A DNA stretch of 64,000 nucleotides from Novosphingobium guangzhouense (GTDB lineage: Bacteria; Pseudomonadota; Alphaproteobacteria; Sphingomonadales; Sphingomonadaceae): NCBI RefSeq assembly GCF_002896965.1, contig NZ_LYMM01000002.1:310001-374000 (forward strand), given 5' to 3'. How positions within the stretch are numbered: position 1 is the first letter of the stretch; every line of letters begins with the position of its first letter. Below the pieces are notes generated by a model. It made no database searches, had not been told where the DNA came from, and worked only from the letters and a program-made list of their open reading frames with translations. A program made the translations under genes and the position numbers. Shown piece by piece: positions 43,971 through 52,317 of this stretch.

Positions 43971-44573
43971 TCAGAGCTTTCCTTCGAGGCTCGGCGCGGC
44001 TTCGGCACCGGGCGTCACTGCCTTGTAAGGCACCAGCGGCTCTGCGCCGCGCAGGCGGGCGCCGATCATCGAGGGGAAAGTGCGCACTTCGGTGTTATAG
44101 TCCTGAACCGCACCGTTGTAGTCGCGGATCGCCACGCGGATGCGGTTTTCCTGACCTTCCAGCTGGCTTTGCAGCATCTGGTAGTTGGTGCTGGACTTGA
44201 TGTCCGGATAGGCTTCCACACTGGCGAGCAGGCGGCCGATGCCGGCACCCAGGTTTGCCTGCGCTTGCTGGAACTGCTCCATCTTCTTGGGATCGTTCAG
44301 GTCTTCGGCGCTGATCTGCACCGAGGTCGCCTTGGCGCGCGCTTCGGTGACGCCGACGAGGATCGACTTTTCCTGCTCGGCCGCGCCCTTGGCGACGGCG
44401 GCAAGGTTGGGGACGAGGTTCGAGCGTTCCTGGAAGGCAGCCTCGACGTCGGCCCACTTGGCCTTGGCGGCTTCCTGCTTGGTCGGCACCGAGTTGAAGC
44501 CGCAGGCGCTGAGCGACAGGGCCGCGCCAAGAACAAGGCCGGTCTTGATGCTGCGGGCGTTGATGAGCGACAT
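43971..44573 (-). CDS. LemA-family lipoprotein
   Basis: The 200-residue protein starts at ATG 44573 (MSLINARSIK). Its lipoprotein signal has ALSLSAC (Cys about residue 24), followed by a long helical LemA domain with AAFQERSNLVPNLAAVAKG, YPDIKSSTNYQMLQSQLEGQENRI and RVAIRDYNGAVQDYNTEVRTFPSMIGA. LemA proteins accompany TPM/YgcG proteins in many genomes. It is the first gene of the minus-strand operon, divergent from mscL, with a 12-bp palindrome between. Confidence 0.92.
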   Translation of the reverse strand: MSLINARSIKTGLVLGAALSLSACGFNSVPTKQEAAKAKWADVEAAFQERSNLVPNLAAVAKGAAEQEKSILVGVTEARAKATSVQISAEDLNDPKKMEQFQQAQANLGAGIGRLLASVEAYPDIKSSTNYQMLQSQLEGQENRIRVAIRDYNGAVQDYNTEVRTFPSMIGARLRGAEPLVPYKAVTPGAEAAPSLEGKL

Positions 44574-44678
44574 CGGGGTCTTTCCTCCACTGCACACCGG
44601 ACGAACCGATGGCTTCCACGCGATAGATAGCGCCGGGGCCCGGTGGATCAAGCGGCCTGGGGGCAACCCACACGGTTA

Positions 44679-44690
44679 ACAAACGTTTGT
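44679..44690. promoter_or_regulatory. 12-bp perfect palindrome between lemA and mscL
   Basis: ACAAACGTTTGT is fully self-complementary. It sits in the divergent space between LemA (start 44573) and MscL (start 44761), 71 nt upstream of the latter, and could bind a dimeric regulator. Confidence 0.4.
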
Positions 44691-44760
44691 GGGCCCATGC
44701 CGAGTGTGCCAAACAGCACTCAGGCAACAATCAATGGCCGGCAGAAGGGGAACCAGGCGC

Positions 44761-45228
44761 ATGGCAATCGTAGACGAATTCAAGAAGTTCATCGCACGCG
44801 GTAACGTGCTCGACCTTGCGGTGGGTGTGATGATCGGCGCCGCTTTCGGCAAGATCGTGTCCTCGCTGAACGAGAACATGATCATGCCGGTTATCGGCTG
44901 GCTGTTCGGCAGCATCGATTTTTCGAAGTACTTCCTGCAGCTGGGCGATGCCCCGGCAGACTACAAGGGCAGCCTGACCGACTATGCCGCGCTCAAGGCG
45001 GCGGGCGTGCCAATGATCGGCTATGGCGAATTCATCACCCAGATCGTCAACTTCCTCATCATCGCCTTCGTGCTGTTCATGCTGGTGCGCTCGGTTAACA
45101 AGATGATCGATTCGGTGAAGAAGCAGGAAGCCGAAGCCGCCGCCGCTGCCCCGGCACCCGAAGCGCCGGTCGATCCGCAACTGATTGCGCTGAAGGAAAT
45201 CCTTGAGGAACTGCGCAAGAAAGGCTGA
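44761..45228 (+). CDS. mscL: Large-conductance mechanosensitive channel MscL
   Basis: The 155-residue protein has the conserved N-terminus DEFKKFIARGNVLDLAVGVMIGAAFGKIVSSLNENMIMPVIGW, with TM1 about residues 14-40 and TM2 about 85-110. A periplasmic loop (SIDFSKYFLQLGDAPADY) and a cytoplasmic charged helix at the C-terminus complete it. The five-fold channel releases solutes under hypo-osmotic shock. The ATG at 44761 is chosen over GTG 44689 because family members start at this point. The gene is followed by a hairpin and the ssrA locus. Confidence 0.95.
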   Translation: MAIVDEFKKFIARGNVLDLAVGVMIGAAFGKIVSSLNENMIMPVIGWLFGSIDFSKYFLQLGDAPADYKGSLTDYAALKAAGVPMIGYGEFITQIVNFLIIAFVLFMLVRSVNKMIDSVKKQEAEAAAAAPAPEAPVDPQLIALKEILEELRKKG

Positions 45229-45253
45229 GCCTTTCCAGCCGTTTCACTTTCAC

Positions 45254-45291
45254 TTCACATTCAGGCGGGAGCCCCTATATGGGCTCCTGCC
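45254..45291 (+). promoter_or_regulatory. Candidate ssrA promoter overlapping an 11-bp hairpin
   Basis: TTCACA at 45254-45259 and TATATG at 45276-45281 are 16 bases apart and resemble -35 and -10 boxes. The -10 lies in the loop of a strong stem, GGCGGGAGCCC at 45264-45274 with GGGCTCCTGCC at 45281-45291. The stem could also end mscL transcription. Confidence 0.4.
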
Positions 45292-45610
45292 GGCCTTGGT
45301 CGGCTATGAGGATAAATTGCCCCGTGCAATAGACGCAGCGGACCCGGGGGCGGTACCCGGCGGCTCCACCATCACCCGTCTCCGAATGGAGGCAACCCTG
45401 TTGTCGCAGGGGTGATGACGGGGCCGAACTAGGATCGACGTGTGTTGAAAAGCGGTGTTTTCTTCCGGGCTGAGTAACCCGTTCAAGGCTCAAAACTCAT
45501 AAGTGCCAACGACAACGAAGCACTTGCTCTCGCGGCGTAATTCTAGGGGCTAACGCCCTGAAGTTACAAAGTTAGAACACGGTTGGACCCACCGGGTAAC
45601 AGAAGCGGAT
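45289..45610 (+). ncRNA. ssrA: Two-piece (permuted) tmRNA gene
   Basis: The gene is circularly permuted. The acceptor part comes first, with a T-arm region and CGGCTCCACCA ending at 45371. After a loop segment, the coding part starts at GGGGCCG (45420-45426), which pairs with CGGCTCC of the acceptor and keeps the G3-U wobble that alanyl-tRNA synthetase reads. The tag frame GCC...TAA at 45505-45540 encodes ANDNEALALAA. CAATAGACG of the acceptor and CGTGTGTTG of the coding part pair with one mismatch (helix P2). tmRNA with SmpB rescues stalled ribosomes and tags the peptide for proteolysis. Precise ends are estimated. Confidence 0.93.
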
Positions 45611-45621
45611 TCCGGGGGCTG

Positions 45622-45649
45622 GGGGCGAGCCTATCAACAGAATCGCCCC
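45622..45649. terminator. Hairpin after ssrA
   Basis: GGGGCGA at 45622-45628 pairs perfectly with TCGCCCC at 45643-45649. It lies between the tmRNA gene and the end of the convergent small membrane-protein gene, fitting a two-way terminator. Confidence 0.55.
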
Positions 45650-45663
45650 ACCTCTCCCTTGTT

Positions 45664-45936
45664 TCAGGCGGCCTTGCGCTCAGCCTCCTGTTCCGGCGCG
45701 GCTTCGGCTTTCGCCAGAAGAGCGGCCTTTTCGTACTTGATGCAGTCGAGAATCTTGGCGCCTGCCATGAATACCGCACCCGTGCAGGCCAGGAACAGCA
45801 GCTTGCCGCCGAAACCCGGAAAACGCGTAAGATAGACGCTGCCACGTTCGATCGCGCCGAGAGCCAGCGCGTAGATCACCATGTAGGCTTCCCAGTTGCT
45901 CTTGATCACGAACAGGCGACCGACTTTTCCGAGCAT
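45664..45936 (-). CDS. Small membrane protein, uncharacterised
   Basis: The protein of about 90 residues (MLGKVGRLFVIKSNWEAYMVIYALALGAIERG) has two hydrophobic stretches (about residues 15-30 and 45-65: LLFLACTGAVFMAGAKIL) and an Ala/Glu/Lys-rich tail. Starts at 45936, 45942 and GTG 45960 are all open. AAAGGG, 6 nt before 45936, favours that one. I do not recognise a named family, though such proteins seem conserved in sphingomonads. It converges on ssrA. Confidence 0.65.
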   Translation of the reverse strand: MLGKVGRLFVIKSNWEAYMVIYALALGAIERGSVYLTRFPGFGGKLLFLACTGAVFMAGAKILDCIKYEKAALLAKAEAAPEQEAERKAA

Positions 45937-46229
45937 TTTCATCCCTTTGACAGTGGCCACAGTTCAGCAACGTTCATGCCAGTCCAGCGTTCCCGCGCAA
46001 TCCGGTGCTTAACCTCTGCTTGAATGTAAGGGTTTCCGACAATTAATAAATCCGGATTAGCCCCGGATCATGTCCCAATCCGCAACGTCCGTCCCGTGAC
46101 GGGAACGGCCCATGGTTGCCAAGCGCGCCGGGATCGGCCATACGGCAGCAATCCTTCCCCAGGGCAGTTTGGTTTTTACGCGAACGTGGCACGCTATCCG
46201 TGCGCGTTCCTACCAGTGCGAGGAAGGCA
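45937..46229. other. Intergenic region upstream of malate synthase
   Basis: No gene is evident in these 293 bases. It must hold the divergent promoters of the small membrane protein and of malate synthase G. The palindrome AATCCGGATT lies at 46049-46058, beside an A/T-rich stretch (AATTAATAAA). A GAGGAAGG ribosome site precedes the malate synthase ATG. Confidence 0.5.
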
Positions 46230-48335
46230 ATGACTGACAGGGTTGATCGTTCGGGGCTGCAGGTCGACGCAGGGCTGGCGAAGTTCGTGGAGGAGCAGGT
46301 TCTGTCCCCCATCGAACAGGACGCGGCAGCGTTCTGGGCGGGCTTTGCCGCGCTCTTGGCCGAATACGCCCCGCGCAACCGCGCGCTCCTCGACAAGCGC
46401 GATACGCTGCAGGCGCAGATCGATGCGTGGCATCTGGAACGGGCCGGAAAGCCTCTGGAGCAGGGCGAATATCAGGCGTTTCTGCGTCAGATCGGCTATC
46501 TCGTCCCCGAACCTGGTGCATTCACCATCGGCACACGCGGCGTCGATCCCGAAATCGCGACGATGGCCGGGCCGCAGCTGGTCGTGCCGGTTCTCAACGC
46601 CCGGTTCCTGCTGAATGCGGCGAATGCGCGCTGGGGCAGCCTTTACGATGCATGGTACGGCACTGACGCACTGGATGCGGCGCCGGCCGCAGGGTCGAGC
46701 TATGACGCGGCGCGCGGAGCGGCCGTCATCGCGGCGGGCCGGGCGTTCCTTGACCGGGCCTTGCCGCTCAAGGCAGGGACATGGGCGGAGGTTGTAGACG
46801 TCGGGGCCATCACGCTGGCCGATCCCGCGCAGTTCGTCGGGCAGACGGAACGGGGCATGATATTCGCCAACAACGGCCTGCATATCGAGGTGGTCGTCGA
46901 TCCCGCAAGTCAGGTCGGCAGCACCGACAAGGCGGGCATTGCCGATATCGTCCTCGAAGCGGCGCTGACCACGATTGTCGATCTTGAGGATTCGGTTGCG
47001 GCAGTCGATGCGCAGGACAAGGTTGCCGCTTACGCCAACTGGCTGGGCGTGATCCGGGGCGATCTGACCGATACGTTCGAAAAGGGCGGGCGCACACTGA
47101 CCCGCGCGCTGGCGGCGGACAAGGCGGTCACGCTGGCGCAAGGCGGTCAAAAGGCGCTGCCGGGCCGGTCATTGCTGTTCGTGCGCAACGTCGGGCATCT
47201 GATGACCAACCCGGCGATCCTGCTGCCCGATGGCTCGGAAATTCCCGAAGGCGTCATGGATGCGGTGATCACCAGCGCGATTTCAGCGCATGATGTCCGT
47301 GGTCTGACCAGGCATGGCAACAGCCGCGAAGGCGGTATCTACATCGTCAAGCCCAAGATGCACGGGCCTGAGGAGTGCGGCTTCACCAATGCCCTGTTCG
47401 ATGCGGTCGAAGACCTCCTCGGCCTGCCGCGCCACACCATCAAGGTCGGCGTCATGGACGAGGAGCGGCGCACGTCGGCCAACCTTGGCGCCTGTATCGA
47501 GGCGGTGAAGGACCGTATCGTCTTCATCAACACCGGCTTCCTCGACCGGACGGGCGATGAAATCCACACGTCGATGCGGGCGGGGCCGATGATCCGCAAG
47601 GCGGCGATCAAGGGTTCTGCATGGATCGCCGCCTATGAGAAGCGTAACGTCGCCATCGGCCTGCGGCACGGTCTTTCGGGCGTGGCGCAGATCGGCAAAG
47701 GCATGTGGGCCGCGCCCGATATGATGCGCGACATGATGGAACAGAAGATCGGCCACCCCAGGACCGGCGCGAACACGGCCTGGGTGCCGTCGCCCACCGC
47801 AGCCACGCTTCACGCGATGCACTATCATCAGGTCGATGTCTTCGGCCTTCGCGCCGGGATCGCGAACGAGGATGTGCCCGGCCTTGACCTGCTGCTCTCG
47901 GTCCCGCTGGCCGAAGGCACCAACTGGTCCGAAGAGGAAGTGCGCGAGGAACTGGACAACAATGCGCAGGGGCTGCTCGGCTATGTCGTGCGCTGGATCG
48001 ATCAGGGCGTCGGCTGTTCCAAGGTGCCGGACATCAACGACGTCGGCCTGATGGAAGACCGCGCGACGCTGCGCATCTCCAGCCAGCACATGGCGAACTG
48101 GCTGCTGCACGGGGTCTGTTCGAAGGAACAGGTTATGGATTCGCTGCAGCGCATGGCGGCCAAGGTCGATGGGCAGAACGCCGGTGATCCGCTTTACGAG
48201 CCGATGGCGGGCAACTGGGATGGCAGCATGGCCTTTCAGGCGGCCTGCGATCTTGTGTTCAAGGGGGTGGAGCAGCCCAACGGTTACACCGAACCGCTGC
48301 TCCACGCCTGGCGCCTGAAGAAGAAGGCGGCCTGA
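46230..48335 (+). CDS. glcB: Malate synthase G
   Basis: The 701-residue enzyme of the glyoxylate cycle condenses glyoxylate and acetyl-CoA to malate. Visible are [22 protein letters not shown], the catalytic Arg region [15 protein letters not shown], and Glu/Asp of the Mg site in [14 protein letters not shown] and [18 protein letters not shown]. The C-terminal SRQ-type helical domain carries the [11 protein letters not shown] segment. The ATG at 46230 follows AGGAAGG; the open frame upstream to 46116 is non-homologous. The strand ends at a very strong hairpin. Confidence 0.96.
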   Translation: MTDRVDRSGLQVDAGLAKFVEEQVLSPIEQDAAAFWAGFAALLAEYAPRNRALLDKRDTLQAQIDAWHLERAGKPLEQGEYQAFLRQIGYLVPEPGAFTIGTRGVDPEIATMAGPQLVVPVLNARFLLNAANARWGSLYDAWYGTDALDAAPAAGSSYDAARGAAVIAAGRAFLDRALPLKAGTWAEVVDVGAITLADPAQFVGQTERGMIFANNGLHIEVVVDPASQVGSTDKAGIADIVLEAALTTIVDLEDSVAAVDAQDKVAAYANWLGVIRGDLTDTFEKGGRTLTRALAADKAVTLAQGGQKALPGRSLLFVRNVGHLMTNPAILLPDGSEIPEGVMDAVITSAISAHDVRGLTRHGNSREGGIYIVKPKMHGPEECGFTNALFDAVEDLLGLPRHTIKVGVMDEERRTSANLGACIEAVKDRIVFINTGFLDRTGDEIHTSMRAGPMIRKAAIKGSAWIAAYEKRNVAIGLRHGLSGVAQIGKGMWAAPDMMRDMMEQKIGHPRTGANTAWVPSPTAATLHAMHYHQVDVFGLRAGIANEDVPGLDLLLSVPLAEGTNWSEEEVREELDNNAQGLLGYVVRWIDQGVGCSKVPDINDVGLMEDRATLRISSQHMANWLLHGVCSKEQVMDSLQRMAAKVDGQNAGDPLYEPMAGNWDGSMAFQAACDLVFKGVEQPNGYTEPLLHAWRLKKKAA

Positions 48336-48345
48336 TTTCCCCGGT

Positions 48346-48374
48346 CCCCGGCCTGCCTCTCAGGCGGGCCGGGG
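48346..48374 (+). terminator. Strong hairpin after glcB
   Basis: CCCCGGCCTGCCT pairs with AGGCGGGCCGGGG over 13 positions (one T-G) around a three-base loop. The bases TGTAAATTG follow. The stem lies 11 nt after the malate synthase stop. Confidence 0.8.
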
Positions 48375-48449
48375 TGTAAATTGCGATTTAACTCCATCTT
48401 AGGTAATTTTCGGGTATATCCACCTCGGCTTTTGCAGAGGGACGCGGGC

Positions 48450-48800
48450 ATGTTCATTCACCGGCAGCGGATGGAAACGCGTACGATGATGGCGGTTGCC
48501 GCTGTCATGCGTTTCGGCAACCGGGTTGCGGATGTGACGCTTGCAAACGCCTCTTCGCGCGGGGTTCTGGCGATGGTCGATGCCCCGCCGGCCCGCGGTG
48601 TTGCCGTGGAACTGACGGTGGGTGACCGCGTGCTCAAGGGGCAGGTCCGCTGGCGCGCGCATGACCGCTGCGGGATCGCCCTCAAGGAGCCGATCGACGT
48701 TGCCGAACTGATCGAGGGCAAGGCGATCCCTGTGGTCTACGTGCCCGAAAAGCTGGCCCGGCGCAGCGCGATGGAATTGCTGCGCAGCTTCCTGAACTAG
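48450..48800 (+). CDS. PilZ-like domain protein
   Basis: The 116-residue protein starts at ATG 48450 after GAGGGAC. It shows a PilZ-type pattern: VADVTLANASSRGVLAMVDAPPARGVAVELTVGDRVLKGQVRWRAHDRCGIAL. The usual c-di-GMP-binding RxxxR plus (D/N)xSxxG signature is only partly met: NASSRG is present, the Arg cluster is ETRTMM. It may bind c-di-GMP weakly or not at all; a GGDEF gene (14.6 kb) and an EAL gene (63.6 kb) are in the window. It overlaps the convergent HxlR gene by 4 nt. Confidence 0.75.
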   Translation: MFIHRQRMETRTMMAVAAVMRFGNRVADVTLANASSRGVLAMVDAPPARGVAVELTVGDRVLKGQVRWRAHDRCGIALKEPIDVAELIEGKAIPVVYVPEKLARRSAMELLRSFLN

Positions 48801-49195
48801 ACTGCGACCTGGCGCGCGTCGAATTCCTCCCGCGCGTGTTCAACGCGTTCGAGGTTCGCTTCCGCCCACATCCATACACCGCAGAACGCTTCGCTCAGCG
48901 TTTCGCCCAAAGGGGTGAGAGCATAGTCCACGCGTGGTGGCACCACGGGATGGACGGTGCGCGTCAGCATCCCGTCGCGCTCCATGCGGCGCAGCGTCTG
49001 CGTTAGCATCTTCTGGCTGATATCAGGCACCGCGCGGGCAATCTGGGTGAAGCGCTGGGTGCCCTTTTCCTCCAGTATTTCCAGCAGGATCATCGTCCAC
49101 TTGTCCGCCACCCGGCCGATGAGGTCGGTGACGAGCGCCTCCACTCTGGGGTCGATGTGTTCGCAGTTCTTTTCGGGTGCGGGGCGGGCGGCCAT
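48797..49195 (-). CDS. HxlR-family transcriptional regulator
   Basis: The 132-residue winged-helix protein has the family core VADKWTMILLEILEEKGTQRFTQIARAVPDISQKMLTQTLRRMERDGMLTRTVHPVVPPRVDYALTPLGETL. A single Cys (CEHIDPR) near the N-terminus is typical of members that sense aldehydes or quinones. The gene is divergent from the SDR at 49295 with a direct-repeat region between, which suggests it controls that gene. Confidence 0.92.
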   Translation of the reverse strand: MAARPAPEKNCEHIDPRVEALVTDLIGRVADKWTMILLEILEEKGTQRFTQIARAVPDISQKMLTQTLRRMERDGMLTRTVHPVVPPRVDYALTPLGETLSEAFCGVWMWAEANLERVEHAREEFDARQVAV

Positions 49196-49206
49196 GTGAT
49201 CACTCT

Positions 49207-49234
49207 CTTTTAGGTAAGTATAAATCTTTTGGGT
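49207..49234. promoter_or_regulatory. Direct repeat in HxlR-SDR intergenic region
   Basis: CTTTTAGGT at 49207-49215 and CTTTTGGGT at 49226-49234 differ at one base and are 19 bases apart. The A/T-rich core TAAGTATAAA between resembles a promoter -10. The pair is a candidate HxlR operator. Confidence 0.45.
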
Positions 49235-49294
49235 GCCTTCTTTCCGATCGAATGTGGAGTGCTAGATCGACAGCGTCAATCAAGGAGTGTCCCC

Positions 49295-50068
49295 ATGAAG
49301 ACGACCGGAAACACCATCCTCATCACCGGCGGCGGCTCGGGCATCGGAGAGGCGCTGGCGCAGCGCTTCCATGATGCGGGCAACACCGTCATCATCGCCG
49401 GGCGCCGGCTGGACGCGCTGGAAGCGGCCTGCGCGGGGCGTGAGAACATGCACGCGATCACGCTGGACGTGGAGAGCGCCGAGGGTGTGGCCGCCTTCGC
49501 CGCGCAAGTGGTGGAACGGTTCCCCGCGCTGAACGTGCTGGTCAACAACGCGGGCATCATGCGCTACGAACGGATCGACCGCGCGCGTGATCTTGCGGAT
49601 GCGGAAGCGACGATCACCACCAACCTTCTCGGCCCGATCCGCCTGATCGATGGGCTGGTCGATCATCTGGCGGCGAAGGGTGACGGCGTGATCGTCAACG
49701 TCACGTCAGGGCTGGCCTTCGTGCCGCTGCCGGGGACGCCGACCTACAACGCGACCAAGGCCGCGATCCACAGCTATACGGTGGCGCTGCGCGAGATGCT
49801 GCGCGGCCGGGTCGAGGTGATCGAACTGGCCCCGCCCGCCGTCCAGACCGATCTGACCCCCGGCCAGCGCACTCGTGAAGGCTATCAGCCGCTGGGCGAA
49901 TTCGCCGACGAAGTCATGGCGCTTTTCGCGCAGACGCCGACGCCCGAAGAAGTGCTGGTGGAGCGGGTGAAACCGCTGCGCTTCGCCGAAGTGCAGGGCA
50001 ATCTTGCGCAGGCCATGGGCAATCTCATGGCGGTTACGCGCAAGATGTTCGAACAGCTGGGGCTTTAA
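49295..50068 (+). CDS. Short-chain dehydrogenase (DltE-like)
   Basis: The 257-residue SDR starts at ATG 49295 with AAGGAG 9 nt upstream. It has TGGGSGIGEALAQRF, NNAGIMRYERI, NVTSGLAFVPLPGTPTYNATKAAIHSYTVALREML, with the Tyr/Lys of YNATK. The later part (ELAPPAVQTDLTPGQ) matches DltE/YwnB-type oxidoreductases. The adjacent HxlR regulator suggests control by reactive aldehyde or quinone stress (inference). Confidence 0.9.
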   Translation: MKTTGNTILITGGGSGIGEALAQRFHDAGNTVIIAGRRLDALEAACAGRENMHAITLDVESAEGVAAFAAQVVERFPALNVLVNNAGIMRYERIDRARDLADAEATITTNLLGPIRLIDGLVDHLAAKGDGVIVNVTSGLAFVPLPGTPTYNATKAAIHSYTVALREMLRGRVEVIELAPPAVQTDLTPGQRTREGYQPLGEFADEVMALFAQTPTPEEVLVERVKPLRFAEVQGNLAQAMGNLMAVTRKMFEQLGL

Positions 50069-50073
50069 GCTAC

Positions 50074-50517
50074 CTAATCTTCGCGGGCGTCGAAGGTGGT
50101 GTATTCGCGGCGGGTGAAGCGCCACTCGCCGTCCATCTTCGCCAGTTCGTCTACGTAGCGGCCGCGCAGGCGCATGGTCTTGCCGGATGCCGGGTCTTCG
50201 AAGATTTCCGAGGTATAGGAAATCGCAGAGGCCCGGTCGCCCGCCACCCGGATCTCTCCGGGATGGGCGACATAGACCATCGGCCGGGCCGCATTGCCGC
50301 CCAGGCCGTAGCTTTTCATCGATTCCACCCAGGCCGCAACGATCGCCTGCTTGCCGGTGAAGCCGCCAAGGTCGGGAAATTCGGGCAGGGCCCAGTACGA
50401 ATCCTCTGCCCATGTCGATGCCCAGCTTTGCGCATCGCGGGTCATCACCGCATGGGCATAAGTATCCAGCAATTCGCGGATGAGGACGCGGTCCTCCAGC
50501 GGTCCGGTGAACGCCAT
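50074..50517 (-). CDS. SnoaL/NTF2-like protein
   Basis: The 147-residue protein has the cone-shaped NTF2-like fold pattern: LIRELLDTYAHAVMTRDAQSWASTWAEDSYWALPEF, then GKQAIVAAW and SAISYTSEIFED. Members are dioxygenase beta subunits, dehydratases or isomerases. Its C-terminus is short. It lies 14 nt after the SDR on the minus strand and probably shares its transcript. Confidence 0.85.
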   Translation of the reverse strand: MAFTGPLEDRVLIRELLDTYAHAVMTRDAQSWASTWAEDSYWALPEFPDLGGFTGKQAIVAAWVESMKSYGLGGNAARPMVYVAHPGEIRVAGDRASAISYTSEIFEDPASGKTMRLRGRYVDELAKMDGEWRFTRREYTTFDARED

Positions 50518-50530
50518 GGCTTTGCTCCCC

Positions 50531-51217
50531 TTACCAAGCGTGCTTTTCGCCGTTCCACTTGTAGAATTCGCCCGTCTCCTCGATCGTCCAGCTATCGGTA
50601 AGGGCAGCGATGGCGGCGGCGCTTTCCTGCGGAGTGATATCGGCCCCCGATCCGCCCATGTCGGTCTGCACCCAGCCCGGATGGATCAGCCCGACGACGA
50701 TCCCGCGATCCTTGAGGTCGATCGCGACCGAACGCATCAGGCGGTTGAGCCCGGCCTTCGTCGCGACGTAAGGGTAATAGCCGCCATAAGGCCAGGTCGA
50801 TGCGCCCAGCTGGCTGGAGAAGTTGATTACCTTCGACCCTTCGCCAAGACGCGGCAGGAAAGCGCTGAGGACGCGCAGCGGGCCTTTCAGCATGATCTCG
50901 ATCGCCTCGTCGAAATCATCCCAGTCGATGCCGTCCAGCTGCGGTTCGGTGCGGCCTGAAACGCCCGCGACGTTGTAGAGCACGTCGATCCCGCCGGAGC
51001 CGGTAGAGGCAGCGCCGTCCTTCACCGAGGCATTGTCGGCCACGTCCATACGGTGGATGGAAAGCTTGTCGGCAAAGGATGCTGCAAGCGTGTTCAGTTC
51101 GCTCGCGCCGCCCGGGTTGCGGACGAGCGCCAGAACGGTATCGCCCCGGTCAAGGTGCAGCTTTACCAGTTCAAGGCCGATCCCGCGCCCTGCGCCGGTG
51201 ATTGCCACGTTTGCCAT
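50531..51217 (-). CDS. Short-chain dehydrogenase/reductase
   Basis: The 228-residue SDR has a short form: ITGAGRGIGLELVKLHLDRGD, LYNVAGVSGRTEP, INFSSQLGASTWPYGGYYPYVATKAGLNRLMRSVAIDLKDRG with YVATK, and a brief C-terminus. It resembles C-factor-like short SDRs. The gene follows a TetR gene on the same strand by 115 nt and precedes an NTF2-like gene. Confidence 0.9.
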   Translation of the reverse strand: MANVAITGAGRGIGLELVKLHLDRGDTVLALVRNPGGASELNTLAASFADKLSIHRMDVADNASVKDGAASTGSGGIDVLYNVAGVSGRTEPQLDGIDWDDFDEAIEIMLKGPLRVLSAFLPRLGEGSKVINFSSQLGASTWPYGGYYPYVATKAGLNRLMRSVAIDLKDRGIVVGLIHPGWVQTDMGGSGADITPQESAAAIAALTDSWTIEETGEFYKWNGEKHAW

Positions 51218-51332
51218 CAGATATCCTTTCCGTTTCGTTCCTGCCGGTTTCCCTGCCGGATTCGTTGGTGCGAAGTCTGGAAGAGCAGGCGCCGGGCCGA
51301 CACCTGTGACTTATGCGAGAAGATGAGGAAGC

Positions 51333-52058
51333 TCAGCTGCCCGTTTCGCTCAAGCGTTGCATCGTGTGAGCGGCGAACCTGCGCAGTCGGTCGATGCGCG
51401 CGTTGTCGGCAAAGATCGGCTGATGCAGCAGCATCCCCGCGTGGATCGCGCTGGTGAAATCGTGCGCGAGCTTGAGGTTCTCCCAATCCTGGCGGCCCTG
51501 ATCGTCCTGCCAGAACGGGAAGGCGTCGATCATCTCGCCGGTCCAGATCGCGTCGTAGCGGCGCGCGGCGGGCTCGAAGATGGCGGCAAGTTCGGTGTCG
51601 GTGCGCGCGGCGAGGGCCAGTTCCAGCCATGCGGCGTAGTCGCGCGTCTGCACCGAGCGCCAGTGCGCGTCGCAGGCGAGTTCGATCATCGGCTCATCCT
51701 TGCGGCGCGATACGGCGTCGAAGTAGTCGGCCAGAAACGTGCGCATGCGGTGGTAGACGACGTGATCGACAACCGCCGCGACAAGTTCCATCCGCGTCTG
51801 GAAATGATGGTGCATCGCCCCGCGCGAAACCTCGCAGGCGGTGGCTACGGCGGCGGTGGTAAGGCCGGGATAGCCGTCTTCGACAAGCCGGTCGATCGCG
51901 GCGCCCACCAGCCGTTCGCGCATCCGCGCGCTTTTGCGCTGCTGCCATTTCTCGGCAGACCCGTTTTCGGGCAGGCGCCCCAGGCAAGTGGCATGCACCT
52001 CCGGCATGAGCGCGCTCAGCATCCGGTCCTGCAGATCGCTGGCCTTCATCCTTTCCAT
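51333..52058 (-). CDS. TetR/AcrR-family regulator
   Basis: The 241-residue protein has an extended N-terminal lead (about 40 residues) before the helix-turn-helix LTTAAVATACEVSRGAMHHHFQTRMELVAAV. The ligand domain follows. It is transcribed away from the SnoaL-Rieske operon at 52318, with a 259-nt space that holds a perfect 8-bp inverted repeat. It is the natural regulator of either strand set. Confidence 0.9.
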   Translation of the reverse strand: MERMKASDLQDRMLSALMPEVHATCLGRLPENGSAEKWQQRKSARMRERLVGAAIDRLVEDGYPGLTTAAVATACEVSRGAMHHHFQTRMELVAAVVDHVVYHRMRTFLADYFDAVSRRKDEPMIELACDAHWRSVQTRDYAAWLELALAARTDTELAAIFEPAARRYDAIWTGEMIDAFPFWQDDQGRQDWENLKLAHDFTSAIHAGMLLHQPIFADNARIDRLRRFAAHTMQRLSETGS

Positions 52059-52178
52059 TCCCGTTCTTGCACCCGTTCCGTTCGGAACTGCTCCCCTTGT
52101 CCTGCGGCAACCATGCCGGGCAGTGAACCTAGCCTAAGTCGCAGGTGAGAGGCGATGCGCAAGCGTAGCATAAAAAAC

Positions 52179-52214
52179 CGGCAGCTGAGTCGGTTTATGC
52201 GTCCAAAGCTGCCG
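52179..52214. promoter_or_regulatory. Inverted repeat upstream of the second Rieske operon
   Basis: CGGCAGCT at 52179-52186 is the exact inverse of AGCTGCCG at 52207-52214, 20 bases apart. A second pair, AAACCG (52175-52180) and CGGTTT (52191-52196), overlaps it. Both lie between the TetR gene and the SnoaL-Rieske operon, and are candidate operators. Confidence 0.5.
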
Positions 52215-52317
52215 ATTTGGCTGCAAGGCGCGCAACCGCAGACGCGCCGTGGCCGGGAACGGGAGAGTGAAAGGCCATGCCCAGCACACGTGCGCCGTCC
52301 GTCCGGAGGTTCGCCCC

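Noticed and set aside
42510-44028. Long plus-strand frames (260 and 329 residues) opposite the TPM genes
   Set aside because: They are shadows of the Gly-rich and TPM coding sequence on the minus strand.
45203-45493. Short open frames across the ssrA region on both strands
   Set aside because: Base pairing and the tag frame show that the region encodes tmRNA.
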